From Epichloe hybrida (Eukaryota > Ascomycota > Sordariomycetes > Hypocreales > Clavicipitaceae): 64,000 nucleotides of DNA. Where the stretch lies: NCBI GenBank assembly GCA_019022495.1, contig JAFEKR010000008.1, forward strand, positions 806,001 through 870,000, in the 5' to 3' direction. The notes below the pieces were generated by a model. It was not told where the DNA came from. It saw nothing but the letters and a program-made list of their open reading frames with translations, and searched no databases. The stretch's first letter is position 1. Every line of letters begins with the position of its first letter. The translations under genes were made by a program, and so were the position numbers. Positions 1 through 13,286 of the stretch are shown here, piece by piece.

Positions 1-1760
1 CTAGGGGAGTGTTAGTTTAAACCTATTCTAGTTCTTATATAAGCATATATAGTAATTAAGGAACCCCTAATAAGGAGGTAAGCTATTAGCTCTAGCCTTA
101 TTAAAAAGGTCTATAAAGTTAGCTAACTCCTTAGGTAATATTAATATATCTAGGCTATTAGGCTTTATCTTAGGCACTATAATCTATAGCACTATTATTA
201 TCTCCCTAAGGCTTATAGTAATAAATATTATAAAAGTATCCTTCCTATAGTATACCTAATGTGCTTTTATAGTATATAAGGACCTAATAATCCCTTATAC
301 TAGAGTCTTTACCTTATATATAAAGGCTTTAGAGATATATAAGCCCTTTATTACTCTAATAACTAATTACTATTTTACTATATAAATAACTATATTATAA
401 TATTCTAGCTATAGTATCCTAAGTATAATATCTTATATAAGGCCTAGAATAATATATAAATATACTAATAACTCCTAGCTATTAATATCTATTCTAGTGT
501 ATACTATATAGGTAATTAAGGAGGTATTCTCCTATACTCTTTTTCCTTTCTTTTTTATTTTTACTATAGTCTAAATATACTTTCTCTTTAGTAAATATAT
601 AAGCTCTAGGCTAAACTATTTTACTACTAACTTACTTATAGCACTATAATAATTATAATTATAATTAATCTAGATATTAATATAATAATATATATTAAAG
701 AGTATAGGAATTAAGAATAGTAATTAGTCTATATATTATACTATATCTTACTCTAACTCTATATAGCTTAAATAGTTATCTTATATTATAGTATATAGTT
801 AGCTTACTTACCCCTATATAAGACTTTACTTAGGGGTTACTTATTTTCTATAAGGGAAATATTTACCTTCTTATTTATGCTTTTCTTATTTACTTTATAT
901 AAGTTAATACTAACCTATAGGTAATAAAGTAAGAGAAAAGTATACTCTTAAATATAGTAATTCTTAGATTTATATTATAAGTAATATCTCTCCTAATAGT
1001 ATTTAGCTAACTTTACTTCTAATACCTATTTAGCCTATTATATATTTATAGTAAGCTTTAGACTCTTTTTCTTCTTAACTAGCTTATTTTATTTTTCTAA
1101 TTAAGTCCTTATTATATATACCCTAGTTATTAGTATATTACCCTTATAATTAGTCTAAGGTATAGGTTTAGCTAGCTATAGTTTATATTAAGACTAGTAC
1201 TTATTCTCTATAGTAAGGGCCTTAATATTAACTATAATCTTATAATACTATATAATAGCTATATACTATATGCTCTAGCTAATACCCTAGCTTATACTAA
1301 TTTCTTTTAAATACTTATTAAGCGCTTATTAAAGCTTTACTAGCTTTATATTATCCCCCTAATAATTCTCTCTTACTAATAAAAGCTTCTTTATAAAGTA
1401 AATAAAGAATATAGAAAATAGCTCCCCTAGGCCTTATTTTATCTAGTTAAGCTTTATAAGGGCTATCTTTTACTTATATAAATTAAAGAATATAGACTTA
1501 AGGTATTCTAGGAATTTAGCTAGGTTAAAATTATAAGTATTACCTTATTTAAAGAAAGTAGCTACCTAGGACTAGACTTTAAAGAATAGGTTTTAGTAAA
1601 TAAATATTTACCTATTTTTATTAGTTTTAATAAAGTCCTTATTTACCTATAGCTTATATTTTATTAGGAACCTTTATATAGTAAATAAGGCCTTATTATT
1701 ATTATATAAGTTACCTATAGGGATAGGTTTTTATTTTACCTTAGGTATAGTTAAGACTAG
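1..1760. other. RIP-degraded repeat DNA, unassigned
   Basis: Extremely AT-rich sequence dominated by TpA, with CpA and TpG almost absent and stop codons in all frames. This is the pattern left by repeat-induced point mutation in filamentous ascomycetes. It is the left flank of the hAT-like element at 1,769, and 9,263-9,800 is its right flank, so both pieces probably belong to one older repeat. I could not recognise protein motifs on either strand, so no family is given. No intact gene is present. Confidence 0.7.
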
Positions 1761-1768
1761 GTTAGAGG
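1761..1768. repeat. 8-bp target-site duplication, left copy (GTTAGAGG)
   Basis: It is identical to 9,255-9,262 and directly abuts the inverted-repeat terminus CAGAGTAT. It defines the left border of the hAT-like element. Confidence 0.75.
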
Positions 1769-2335
1769 CAGAGTATTGCACTAAAACGTGTAGTGTAGTG
1801 TAGTATTTGTAGTGTAGTGTAGTAACTACACTACAAACTACACTACACTATAAACTACACTAACTACAAGGAAAAAAAAACTATAATATATTACACTATA
1901 AATTTTTTTTCCTAAACTACACTAACTATAAACACTACAAATGTAGTATTAGACTTTTTATTAGTTATTAGTATTATAAGGATTAAAAGAATGCTAGTTA
2001 TATAAAAGCTTTTATTATTACCTATTTTATTTAATTAGTTATAGAATTTATAATATTATATTATTTTAGTAATTTTACTATAACTAAGTAAGGTTATATA
2101 TAATATTATACTTTTTTAATAATACTATTTAACTTAATACTTTATTTCCCTAATATAACTTAAAGAAAAACCTTCTTATTATATTATTTACTATTTCTAT
2201 AAATTATTTTATATTTCTATAAATTATTATTATTACTTATTTTAAAAAAACTATAAAAAGAACTACTAGTAAACTTAATATAAGTAGCTTATTATATCTT
2301 ATTATAGCTTATAATAGCTTATAATAGCTTATAAT

Positions 2336-2497
2336 ACTAATATTACTAATATTACTAGTATTACTAAGATTACTAAGATTACTAAGATTACTAAGATTAC
2401 TAAGATTACTAAGATTACTAAGATTACTAAGATTACTAAGATTACTAAGATTACTAAGATTACTAAGATTACTAAGATTACTAAGATTACTAAGATT
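2336..2497. repeat. 9-bp minisatellite, 18 units
   Basis: Eighteen head-to-tail 9-bp units. The first three are variants (ACTAATATT twice, then ACTAGTATT) and the remaining fifteen are perfect ACTAAGATT. It lies in the unpaired centre of the hAT-like element. The perfect homogeneity of the last units contrasts with the mutated surroundings, so expansion probably happened after most of the RIP. Confidence 0.95.
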
Positions 2498-2693
2498 ACT
2501 TATAATATTATTAGTGTTAAAGTTTAATAAATAATAAATAATAAATAAATAACTTAAATATAAATACTAGTAATTATAAGTAAATTACTATAGTAAAAGC
2601 TATAGTTTTTAATAACTTAGTATTTTAAGGTTTTTAAAAATATTAATATTATAAAAATGTTTTCTCTTTTATATTTTTTTAAAATAATAATAA

Positions 2694-2880
2694 AAGTAAA
2701 ATAATAGTAATTAAGTAGTAATTAAGTAATAATAGTAATTAAGTAATAATAGTAATTAAGTAATAATAGTAATTAAGTAATAATAGTAATTAAGTAATAA
2801 TAGTAATTAAGTAATAATAGTAATTAAGTAATAATAGTAATTAAGTAATAATAGTAATTAAGTAATAATAGTATTAAGTA
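2694..2880. repeat. 17-bp minisatellite, about nine units
   Basis: Tandem copies of AATAATAGTAATTAAGT, with a shortened unit near the start and degenerate units at the end. It lies inside the hAT-like element, right of the 9-bp array. The array is nearly perfect and purely A/T/G on this strand, so it probably amplified from already mutated sequence. Confidence 0.9.
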
Positions 2881-3704
2881 AGTATAGTAATAATAGTAAT
2901 AGCTCTTATAATAAGTATAGTATATTATATAAAAGTAAGTCTTAGTTTTATTTTAAAAAATAAGTTAAACTTATTTTTTATAGCTTAATTAAGCTATATA
3001 GGGTAATTAAAATAATACTATTAATTATTTATTAATAGATTATAAATATTAGTTTATTATATTCTTTATTTATATATTATAGTAATAAGATATATAAAGT
3101 TACTATATATAACTTCTTAAGGCTTTAGAATTATAAAGCTAAAAGTAATATTTAATTAGTTTAAATCTTAAATAAATAGTTTAAGCTTTTTTTAAGTTCT
3201 TATTATATTAAGAATAAGATTTAAGTACTAAGTATATATTTTATTAACTTCTAGTAATTTATCTAGATTTCTTAATTAATTTTATTCTATTAGTTTAGGG
3301 TATTTTTTATTTAAAATAATAATAATAATATTTTAAAATATAAAATAATTAATAGTAATAGTAAATAAAATAATAAGAAGGTTTTTCTTTAAGTTATATT
3401 AGTAAAATAAAGTATTAGGTATAATAGTATTATTAAAAAGTTATAATATTATAAATTACCCTAGTTATAGTAAAATCCTTAAAAAAAGGTAAATTTTATA
3501 AATTATATAACTAATTAGGTAAAATAGGTAATAATAAAAGCTTCTATATAACTAGCCTTCTTTTAATCCTTATAATAACCTTATATTATAAAAAAGCCCA
3601 CTTTTTTTTTACTAACACTATATTTGTAGTTTTTGTAGTTAGTGTAGTTAGTAACTACACTAACTACACTACACTATAAGCAAAAAAAAACTACACTACA
3701 CTAC

Positions 3705-3935
3705 TGTCAAGGTAGGGGTGAAAAAGGATGATAGAAAGCGTTCGATTTGGTCAATTAGAGGTGCAGACAGCACCTGACTTTTGTACCTAAAAGGTACATA
3801 GTGCACTATAGTAATAACTAGTTTACGGAGGTACTTCTAATATATTGTATTTACTAATGTCTAACCTTACGTTTTATCCCTGTTAATACGCGCTACCCTT
3901 ATATAACCTATGCTTTAAGGGAGCTCTCCCTAACA
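3705..3935 (-). repeat. Copia-1 LTR (3' LTR in element orientation)
   Basis: 231 bp, beginning TGTCAAGG and ending in TAACA (mutated from TGACA). It pairs with 8,910-9,140. The C-rich run just inside it is the complement of the polypurine tract, which sets the element's orientation. Confidence 0.9.
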
Positions 3936-6900
3936 CACCCCCCTTAGCTAAGATATCTATTAAAGCTAAAGATCATAGGCATAGGAAGAGATTATAATGA
4001 TTTTCTAGTGTTATAATTAAGCGGGAATTTCCTATAAGCTAATCTAGTAATAGAATTCCTTATATATCTGCCTTAATAGAGGCTTTATAAAGCTATTAGT
4101 AAGTATCTTAGAGGTCTTTAACTAATTTACCTTAATATTACCTAAGGCATATTACTCTTGAATTCACATTTGATTTATATTAAGATGCTTTAGACTAGTT
4201 TAAAGCCTTCCTTCCTTATATTCTATAATGTAAATTATTTACTTATTATTACACTAGATAATTAATAGAGGAGAGACCTATATGCTAATATTATAAAGTA
4301 GTTTACCTAGAGATATGCGCTCTTTTACTCTATAATTTAATGTAAAGAGCTCTGCTTCTATGCTTAAGGTTATTATATAATACTACCTCCTAGACTTCTA
4401 ATTAATTATAGCTTTGTGTATAATAAAGACATAGCCTTACGTTAATTTCTAAGTATTAGGGTTATTACTAAGAGAGGCGTTAGTGCTAGAGAAAAGCGTG
4501 TTAAAGCTATTTACTCCTAAGTATTAAATATATAGCTTCCTTATGTTCTAAGCGTATATTAGAGTAGCCTTTGTAAGCTTAATGTGCTTTATTAAAGGGT
4601 TTATTATAAAGGAGGCTAGCTTTAAAGCTATAAAGGCCACATTAGGTCTTCTAATAATGTAAAGATAGACTAAAGAGCTAATAACTACTCTATAGTAATT
4701 GATCTCTTTATTAGTGGCCTGACTGTCATTTGGAACGATTATGGCTGTTGTTAAAGGTGTTATAATTAAGCTCTTTAAATCGTTATTAATAATGTTAGGG
4801 ATAAACTTCTAAGCTATCTTTTAAATGTATAATTCCTGTGATAACTACATCTCTTTAGTATCACAATTCCTAATGATTTTAATGCCTAGGAACCACTTTA
4901 AATTGCCTTAGTCTTTAATATCTAGACTGTTTATTAACTGCTTGTATAGCTCTTTAAATTCTGCTTTAAATCCGTTTGGAAACAGCACTATAATGTTATT
5001 TACGTAGAAAAATAGAATAAATCTGCCTTTTATAAAGATACATAGGTCTTCCTTTCCTTAGATAAAGCTAAGATTTAATAGGAATTATATTAGGTATAGA
5101 AACTATTATTAAGGAGCTTCCTATAGCCTATATAATACTCTAGTTATCTTCTAGAGATAACCTTATGTATTTATACTCTCTAGTGGCTTGTAAAAGACAG
5201 GTTCTTTAAGTTCTATATATAGGAAGGCATTTTGAATGTTATATTAACGCGTGTTAAGATTATTAGTGTAGTAAATAGCAAGTAGTATACGCAAAGATTA
5301 TAAAGTAAGCGTAGTAGCGTAGTTATTAAGGTTATCCTTTGGTTATTAGTTACCTTAGACTATTATTTAAGCCTTAAACTCTATAATAATACCTTTTTTA
5401 TTAGTTTTATACTTAAAAACCTATCTAAGGTTAATAATTTCCTTAAGATTAAATAATTTATCTAGTATATTCTCCTAGTAGTTTAAGGATTAAAGCTTTA
5501 AAAACTCCTTTATAATCACTTCCTTCTAGTAGTTATAATACGCTAAGGCCATTGCCTAATAATAATATATAGGTTTTAGAGGCATATCTTTAATATATAA
5601 ACTATATTAAGTTCCTTAGAATACTATTAAGAAAGCAAAAGAAAACTATGCTTACTTAGCTTTCCTTATTTTCTTTCTTTAATATTTCCTAGTAATAATA
5701 TTATTTATATTAATGCTATTATTATAGGGACTATAATTCTCTATGGTCTTACTGCCTTTTATAGTAAATTCACTAGTCTCTATAGTAGTTACTATATAAT
5801 TAGCTATTGCCTTGCTTATAAATTTATTAATCTTATAAAATAACGTATTATTACCTTATACTTAAAGCTCTAAGTTCTCTATAGTAACTAGCGCCTTCTA
5901 AGAGAAGTTAGAAGGGGTTAAAAGTGCACTAGAAAGGTTCTCTTTATCCCCTATTATATAAGGAGGTGTTTTTACTTTAAACTGCTTATTTTCCTAGCCT
6001 ATAGCTAATAGTAAAGAGGTAAGATTATTCTCTTTAAGCTCTATTCTAATAAGATCTTAACTAATCTCCTTATTAAGGTCTTTAGCTTTAAGCTCTTTAA
6101 GTAACTTAATTATTAATATTTTCTCCTATTAAGCTAATTCTAGCTTTTCTTCTAGCTTAAAGAAGGAGTTTTTATTAAACTAAACACACGCTAATATAAT
6201 AACCTTATGATTACAAAGCAAAGGCACCTATATAATATATTATAACTTACCTCTATAACTAACGAGGTATCTAATATAAGCTTTTTACTCTAACTATAGT
6301 ATTACGTAGTGTAATTTAATATGTTCTAAAGCCTTTATTATTATTAGAAAAGCCTTATATCTATAAGCTTATAGATATGTAATTAAAGGCTTTTAAACCT
6401 CTAATATCTGTGAATAGGCTAGGACTGTTTTCCGTGCCTAATTCCACTAGAGTTTGTAGGGTGTAACCTAATTCCTATAATGTTTAAAGGGTGTTTTATT
6501 TAGTAGATAAACTACTATATTAAAGACTTTATTATTAAGTTCTAAAGGAAGGTAAGCTTTAAGGCTTAATATATAAGCCTTTTACTTAACCACCCCCCTA
6601 GATCTCTTTGCCTTTCTATTTTAACTAGGCGTTAAGGGAGCTAAATTATAGACTATAATGCTAGTAAAGGCTATCTTATCTCTTATGCTCTCTGTAAATA
6701 GAGCCTTTTTAATATTACTATATAAAAAGCGTAGTTAAACCCTAAATTATATGCATAAGAACGCTATTATTATATAGAAGCTATTATGAATTCTATCTTT
6801 AGTCTTAAATAAATAGAAGAAATACATTAAGGTTATAAGGTATATAAAAACACACTAATACTAATTACTATTCTAGCAAGGAGAGTTATAATACTCTAGA

Positions 6901-8909
6901 TTAACTAAAAGGCTATATCTAGGTCCCTAAGGAAGCCCTTCTAGTGTAACCTATAATCTCTAGTGCTTAGCTTTGCTTATAGTATAGATCTTACACTTTA
7001 TAAGCTTAGGTTCTATTAATTTAACGCTAAGGGTAGCGTTTATAATCTCTATAAAGGCCTTCTTACCTAGATAACTATATTATTAATGCTAAAGCTTTGT
7101 ATCTCCTTTTATAGGTAGCCTTAGTGCTCTACTAGTTATAGCGTAAGCCTCTTTTAGGTTATCTAAGAGTATAGATAATATATAAAGCTTATTAATATTA
7201 TAAAGTTTAGTAATAGGATACTTTCCTTAGAATAGGAAGCTTTTCTTCTAGTTCTAATAGATCCTTGCCTTTATTAGAATTATTACTAATACTAGGTTTA
7301 CGTGGAATTCTAGAATTAGTAAAGCACTTTACACTATAATCCTTCTTAGTCTTTATAATACTAGATCTATAATAGATATATAGACAAGTCCTTGTCCTAA
7401 GGATATATAGATTATGCCTCTAGCTCTAACCTCTATTATAATAGTTTTGTTAAACTTAGACTATTTAAACTAATGAATGTTATTAAAAATGTGAACATTA
7501 GCTTTAGAATTATAAATAACTATATTCTAATTCCCTTTAGAGCTATTTATAGTATTTAAAGTTAAATATATAACTTCCCTTAAGGGTTAAGAGCTTTATA
7601 AGCATATAAATGATAATATATTTATAGTCTTCTCTCCTAGAGTTACTATAAGTGAGTTATTTATTAGGTTTTATAAGGGGATAATAATATTACCGCTTTT
7701 TTCCCTTTTCTCTAGTTTTTAACTTATAGCTTTTAATCTCTCTTATGGGTTCTCCTTTAGATATCTCTTAATGTTATCCTTAGAGTTTTTCCTAACTTCC
7801 TAATCCTTAGGAGCAGCCTCTGGCTTATAAAGAGCTTTAAATAAATTATAGGATTCCCACCACTTTAATACATTATAAACATTATAACTAGAGCATCTAG
7901 GGTACTTCCTTTGCTCTAATCTATTCTAACTATTTAATCTATTAGTAGTAATAGCATTATTAGCTAATTTTATTGTTATTAAGCTCTAAGGAGCTTTATA
8001 GTCTCTTTTAAACTCGCTAACTACCTTAAGGAAGCTATTATTCTCTCCTTTATTAAGTAGATTATTCTATTTCTTCTAGAATGCCTTAAATTTGCTTTAA
8101 AGAGGGATAATAAACTTATATAGCATTATCTCCTTAGTCTATTAAGTCTTAAGATCTAGATAATTCCTTTATAATACCTTTATTATTATAGCTTACTTAT
8201 ACTAATTATAAGTACCTTTAGCTTATAAGTAATTATTAAGGTAATTCTCCATAAGGATAAGTATTTTCTTAGTATTTAGCTTATATTAATTATAAAGAAG
8301 CTTAAGTATTCTATAGGTATAATATTAAACTAACTCCTTTTCCTTTACTTTAGTGTTAAAGTTAAGAGAGTCTTATATATTCTTTAAAAGAGTCTTATAA
8401 ATATATTCCCTAATCTTTAGTATTTGCTTTAATAGGTTTGTGTACTTTATAAGGTTAAATTAAAGCTCTTTATATTTAAAGTTAAATTAGTCCTTTATAT
8501 CTTTATAAGTAATTTTCTAATCTTTAAGAGCGTTAGGGTTATCTAGTGTAATCTCTAGTTATGGACCCCTCTAGGGGTATATAGGTATTATAGGTTCTTT
8601 AAGTAATTTAACCTTATTAGGATTAATATACTCCTAAACACTATATAATTTCGCATAGTTCTTAACCTAGGCGAATTACTTAATCTAATCCTTCTCTAAT
8701 AATAACACTATATTTAGAGTTTCTTTAGATATTATAAAGGGGAATATATTAGTTAACTAAAGCATAGGATAAGGGTTTTAACTAATTAATATAATAAAGG
8801 GATAATTATCTTGTGATGTAGGCAAGCGTTAATTAATAATATTTAACGGAGCTTATATCTTTAATAATAATTAATAAAAATAGCAATTAAAGCCTCCTAG
8901 GCTTATAAC

Positions 8910-9140
8910 TATTAAGGTAGGGGTGAAAAAGGATAATAGAAAGCGTTTAATTTAGTTAATTAGAGGTGTAAATAGCACCTAACTTTTGTACCTAAAAGGT
9001 ATATAGTGCGCTATAGTAATAACTAGTCTACGGAGGTACTTCTAATACATCGTATCCACTAATGTCTAACCTCGCGTTTTATCCCTGTCAATGCGCGCTG
9101 CCCTCATACAACCTATGCTTCAAGGGAGCTCTCCCTGACA
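8910..9140 (-). repeat. Copia-1 LTR (5' LTR in element orientation)
   Basis: 231 bp, starting TATTAAGG (mutated from TGTCAAGG) and ending CTGACA. The half nearest 9,140 is much less mutated than the half nearest 8,910, a patchy RIP pattern inside a single LTR. Confidence 0.9.
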
Positions 9141-9254
9141 ACTACACTATAAAAAAAAAAAATACACTATACTAACTATAAGGAAAAAAAAACTACACTA
9201 CAAATACAAATTTTTCCTAAAAACTACACTAACTACACTACAAACGATACTCTG

Positions 9255-9262
9255 GTTAGAGG
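9255..9262. repeat. 8-bp target-site duplication, right copy (GTTAGAGG)
   Basis: It is identical to 1,761-1,768 and directly follows the terminus ATACTCTG. It defines the right border of the hAT-like element. Confidence 0.75.
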
Positions 9263-9800
9263 TAAGAGGTAAAGTAAGGTTAATTACTAGGGTATTAGGT
9301 TAGGCTATAATAGGTAATTAAGTTAAAGGTCCTATAGTGTTTATAGCTACTTATTATTAGAGGTATATAAGCTTTACTATTTGCTTATTAAGTATAAGTT
9401 AAAGTATCTTAAATTAGGCCTATTAAGCTACTAGTAGTACTATAGTATTAGATAAAGAGGTTATTATCCCCTAGCTAGGTTAGTCTTATAGTTAAAGCGT
9501 GTTTATTATATTTATTAATATATCTATTAGTATTTCTATTATATCTTTTAGTAGTTATTATAAAGGACTAAAGGAAGTCTCTTAATTATTATAGACTAGC
9601 CCCTAGGTAACTATAATAGGGTATTAATATAGTATTAAGAGACTTAAGGAAAAAGGAGAAAGAGTAAGAGACTATCCCTAGTAGTGCCCCTTATACCCCC
9701 TAGGTTACTTATATAAGCCTCCTTTTCCTTACCCTAATTGCTTTTACTAATCCTCTCTCTAACTGCTATACAGACAATGCTTAGGCAAAGCCTAAGCCCT
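9263..9800. other. RIP-degraded repeat DNA, unassigned
   Basis: This is the right-hand continuation of the sequence that received the hAT-like element. Near 9,776-9,804 it holds a small palindrome (GCTTAGGC AAA GCCTAAGC) and then passes into Copia-2 homology. No protein motif is recognisable. It may be the 3' part of an older element that itself inserted into Copia-2, which would explain why no Copia-2 5' LTR is seen in the window. Confidence 0.6.
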
Positions 9801-9861
9801 TACAAATATGATACTATAGTCTATAGTTAAAGTAAAAAGCTTATATTAGATACCTTATTAG

Positions 9862-10059
9862 TGTGAGGCCCCACTCACAACAACAGGTGCACCTACGCGC
9901 CCCACAGGCTAGCAAGGCCCTAGGGCTAGGTCCACGTGACACTAGCGAGCCACTAGCTATAAGATAGCGACTCGCACGCATAACGCATTTAGACCTAGCA
10001 AGCTTTAGTTAATATACTAGAGCCCCTATACCTTTTACCTAGCTACTATTATTCTTATA
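9862..10059 (+). repeat. Gypsy 5' LTR
   Basis: 198 bp, starting TGTGAGGCCCC and ending TTATA (TCACA in the partner). The part at about 9,880-9,980 is nearly unmutated and GC-rich, an island inside the RIP block. Confidence 0.9.
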
Positions 10060-13000
10060 ATTCTAAAGCTTCTCCTACTAGTTACCTAAGAGTAATATAG
10101 GGGGAAGAACTACTTAATTTGCTAGAGTAATATTAGATAATAACCTAACCCTAATAGATAAGAGTTATACCTAAGTAAATAAGGGTAATACTATAGGTAA
10201 AGACACACTATATACTAATAAAACCACGCTTATAATAAGACCCTTTACCCCTTATAGTAAAGCTATAGTAACACTAGAGTAAATTACTTAGCTAGAAAAA
10301 CTCTAAAGATTATAAGAATAAGAATAAGAGCTTATTAACCTTATTAGAGGTAACTTAAGGGAAGTATAAGGAAAAAGTAAGTAAAGAGCTAGCCCTTCCT
10401 TAAGTAATAGTAGCTAAGAGATTAGAGTTAAGAATATTACTAAGCTTTAATACCTTATAAACCCCTAGAGGCATAAGATATAAATAAATAACCTAAACCA
10501 TGCCTTTAATAAGGCAAAGAAGAAATACTAATGTAATTACTAAAAGATTCTCTTTACACTTAACTATATGCATACTAACTATAGGGTAAGATAGAATAAA
10601 TACCTTAATAAATAATAGGCTAATAGCTAGGATAATCTTAAGGATAACTAGGATAAATTCTAGACCTAGACGCTTACGCTACTTAGGGACTTTATAAACC
10701 ATAATGCCTAAATAGCTATATAACTTAAGAACATAAAGTAACGCAAGGGCTAGAGCCTTATTAAATTTAGTATCTTCCTAGATTTACTAGAGATATATCT
10801 AGAAAAAGCCCTAGAAAAGTCCTATACCCTTATATTCTTTATAAAGTTACTCCTTAAGCTATAGGACTATATTAACTTACATGCCTCTATTACTAGGAAA
10901 ACATAAGAGGAGGTTATATAACTTACCTAGTAATTTTAGGAGGCTATGCTAAAGAGCAAGTAAAAGCCTAAATATTTAGGAGATAAGGGATTATATAAGA
11001 ATCCCTAATATTATAGAAATAACTTACCCTAAGGTTATAGGCTATATAGAGATTAAAGGAATAAAGACTAGGAAAAGGGCCTAGCTATATACTTAAATAA
11101 TAGTAAAGTTAGGGATAAGAGGTAATATTATAACTATAATAGCCTAGACTACCTTATGAATAAATATAATAAGCTAAGGAAAGACCCCTAAGATAGATAG
11201 GGAAACTTCCTAAGGTAAAAGTAAAGGCCCTTACCTCTGCCTTAAACACTAAGGTACTAATTAGGCATTGATTTCACACACTAGTTACTATTTATAGGCA
11301 TAAAGACATTAAAATAGCGGCGGATCTAGATAGCTACGCTAAGCTTAATATTATTAGCGTTAAATTTATAAGAAACTATAAGCTTAATTAGGCTAAGGCT
11401 ATAGCACCTATTCTCTAAGTAGTAAGGGCCCTTATAGTCCCTTAATATAGTGTCTATAAGGTACTTATTACTATTAAAGACTTAAGAGAAGAAGAAAAGG
11501 ACTTTAAGCTACTATACATAGCTATAGATAAAGACCTAAGAGTAAGGGGAAGCCTTATCTTAATTAGGATATATATACTTACTAAAGAATATATATATCT
11601 TTATTTACACTCTTAAGAGTAGTAGTTTAAGAAGAAGAAAATAGCCTTTTTACTTATAACTCCTTATAAGTTTATAAAGATAACGCGTAATAAGGCTATT
11701 ATATATGCTATTATAGGAGTTATAGAGAATAAGTTTATTACTCTTAAAGATAATAAGAAGGTAAAAGCATATAGAACTATTAAAGATATCCCTAAGAAAC
11801 TATATAAGTTTAAAGATATATTTATAGTAAATAAGGCAAGTAGTTTACTATTAAGAAAGGAGACTAATTATATAATTAACCTAATACCTAGGGCCACGCC
11901 CCTATATAGACTAATTTACCCTCTCTCCTAAAGTAAGTTAAAGGAGCTCTATAAATATATTAATAAAAACCTATAGAAAGGCTAGATAAGACCCTCTAAG
12001 AGCCCTATAGGCATGCTTATCCTATTTATACTAAAGAAAGATAAAATGCTTTAACTATATATAGATTATTAGGGACTTAATAGAGTAATATAAAAGAATC
12101 ACTACACTCTCCCCCTAATTTTAGAGATCCTAGACTAGTGCTAAGAAGCTTATTACTTCTTAAAGATTAATATTAAGAATACTTACTATTAAATTTATAT
12201 TAAAGAGAGTAATAAGTAAAAGACTATATTTTATACTTACTATAGACACTATAAATACCTTATAATGCCCTTTAGGCTAACTAATATACTAGCTACTTTC
12301 TAGAGCTATATCTATAAAGCGCTTTATAGGCTAGTAAACACTATTTATATAGTGTATTTAGATAATATCCTTATCTTCTTAAAAATATAAGAGAAGTATA
12401 CTATATATATTAAGGAAGTTTTAGAATATATAAGGTTAGTAAAGTTATATATAAAACCCTTAAAGTATTTATTTTACTAGGAATTAGTAAAATTCCTAGG
12501 GTTTATTCTATTAGTTAATAGTATTTTAATAGATATATATAAAGTAAATATAATCTAAGACTAGAAGGAGCTTATAAGCTTTAAAGATATATAGTCCTTC
12601 CTAGGATTCTATAACTTTTACTAAAGGTTTATTTACTAATACTCTAGGATTATAGTACCCTTATATATGCTAATAAAAGGTAGTTAAAATAGCATTTAGA
12701 CTAGGAAGTTTATATTTAGGGAAAGAGAATAGCTAGCGTTTAACTAGCTAAAGGATACCTTTTAATAGGCACCTTTCCTTTATTATTATAACTTAAGTTA
12801 GCTAGTGCGCATTAAGATAAATGCTTTAGTCTTTATAATAGTAAGAATCTTATCTTAGTAAGATAATAAGGGCTAATAGTATTCTATAGTATTTTAATTA
12901 AGGAAGTTTATAGACACTAAATATAATTATAGTATAGTAAATTAGGAGCTACTTACTATAGTAAAGTTATTTAAACACTAGTAACACTATATTAAAGGTA

Positions 13001-13286
13001 TAGTAACCTTAGTAAAAGTCCTATTAGATTACTATAACTTATAGACTTTTATAAAGTAATAAAAGCTAAATAGGAGATAAGCTAGATAGTATATATTCCT
13101 TTACCCCTTTTACTTTATAATTAGGCATAGACCTAGGAAGAGTAACCTAGTAAATACACTATTAAGATAGTCTAATTATAAAGGCAAACCCTTAATAAAT
13201 AGATTACTTTTACTAGAGCTTTAAAAGAAAATAGTAGCTACTAAAGAACTAGTAAAAGAAGAGATACTAATATATAAGAGAAGATA

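Larger units (their letters stand above)
3705..9140 (-). mobile_element. Copia-1: Ty1/Copia LTR retrotransposon, RIP-degraded
   Basis: Two 231-bp LTRs bound the element, and the 5-bp duplication ACTAC lies on both sides (3,700-3,704 and 9,141-9,145). Orientation is minus: an AAGGGGGG-type polypurine tract (seen as CCCCCC on the + strand) lies next to the LTR at 3,705-3,935. On the minus strand near 4,960-5,030 a reverse transcriptase reads FILFFYVNNIIVLF, the Copia YVDD box with both Asp changed to Asn. It is followed by a recognisable LDIKD-type segment. Numerous TAA/TAG stops break the polyprotein. It inserted into the right arm of the hAT-like element. Copia-2 and Copia-3 are members of the same family. 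Confidence 0.9.
1769..9254. mobile_element. hAT-like inverted-repeat DNA element, split by Copia-1
   Basis: The ends read CAGAGTATTGC (1,769) and CGATACTCTG (to 9,254), i.e. terminal inverted repeats starting CAGAGTAT. The element is flanked by an identical 8-bp duplication GTTAGAGG at 1,761-1,768 and 9,255-9,262. An 8-bp target duplication with CAG-type ends is typical of hAT transposons. After removing Copia-1 and its duplicated 5 bp the element is about 2.0 kb. The arms are long: about 1,769-2,245 on the left matches in reverse complement about 3,295-3,704 plus 9,146-9,254 on the right. Subterminal DNA is packed with ACTACACT-type repeats on both strands, as expected for transposase binding. 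The centre holds two minisatellites. No transposase is recognisable, so it is probably non-autonomous. RIP damage is heavy. Confidence 0.75.

Noticed and set aside
2336..2880. Regular repeats resembling a CRISPR-like array
   Set aside because: Units are 9 and 17 bp, contiguous and without unique spacers, in a eukaryotic genome; ordinary minisatellites.
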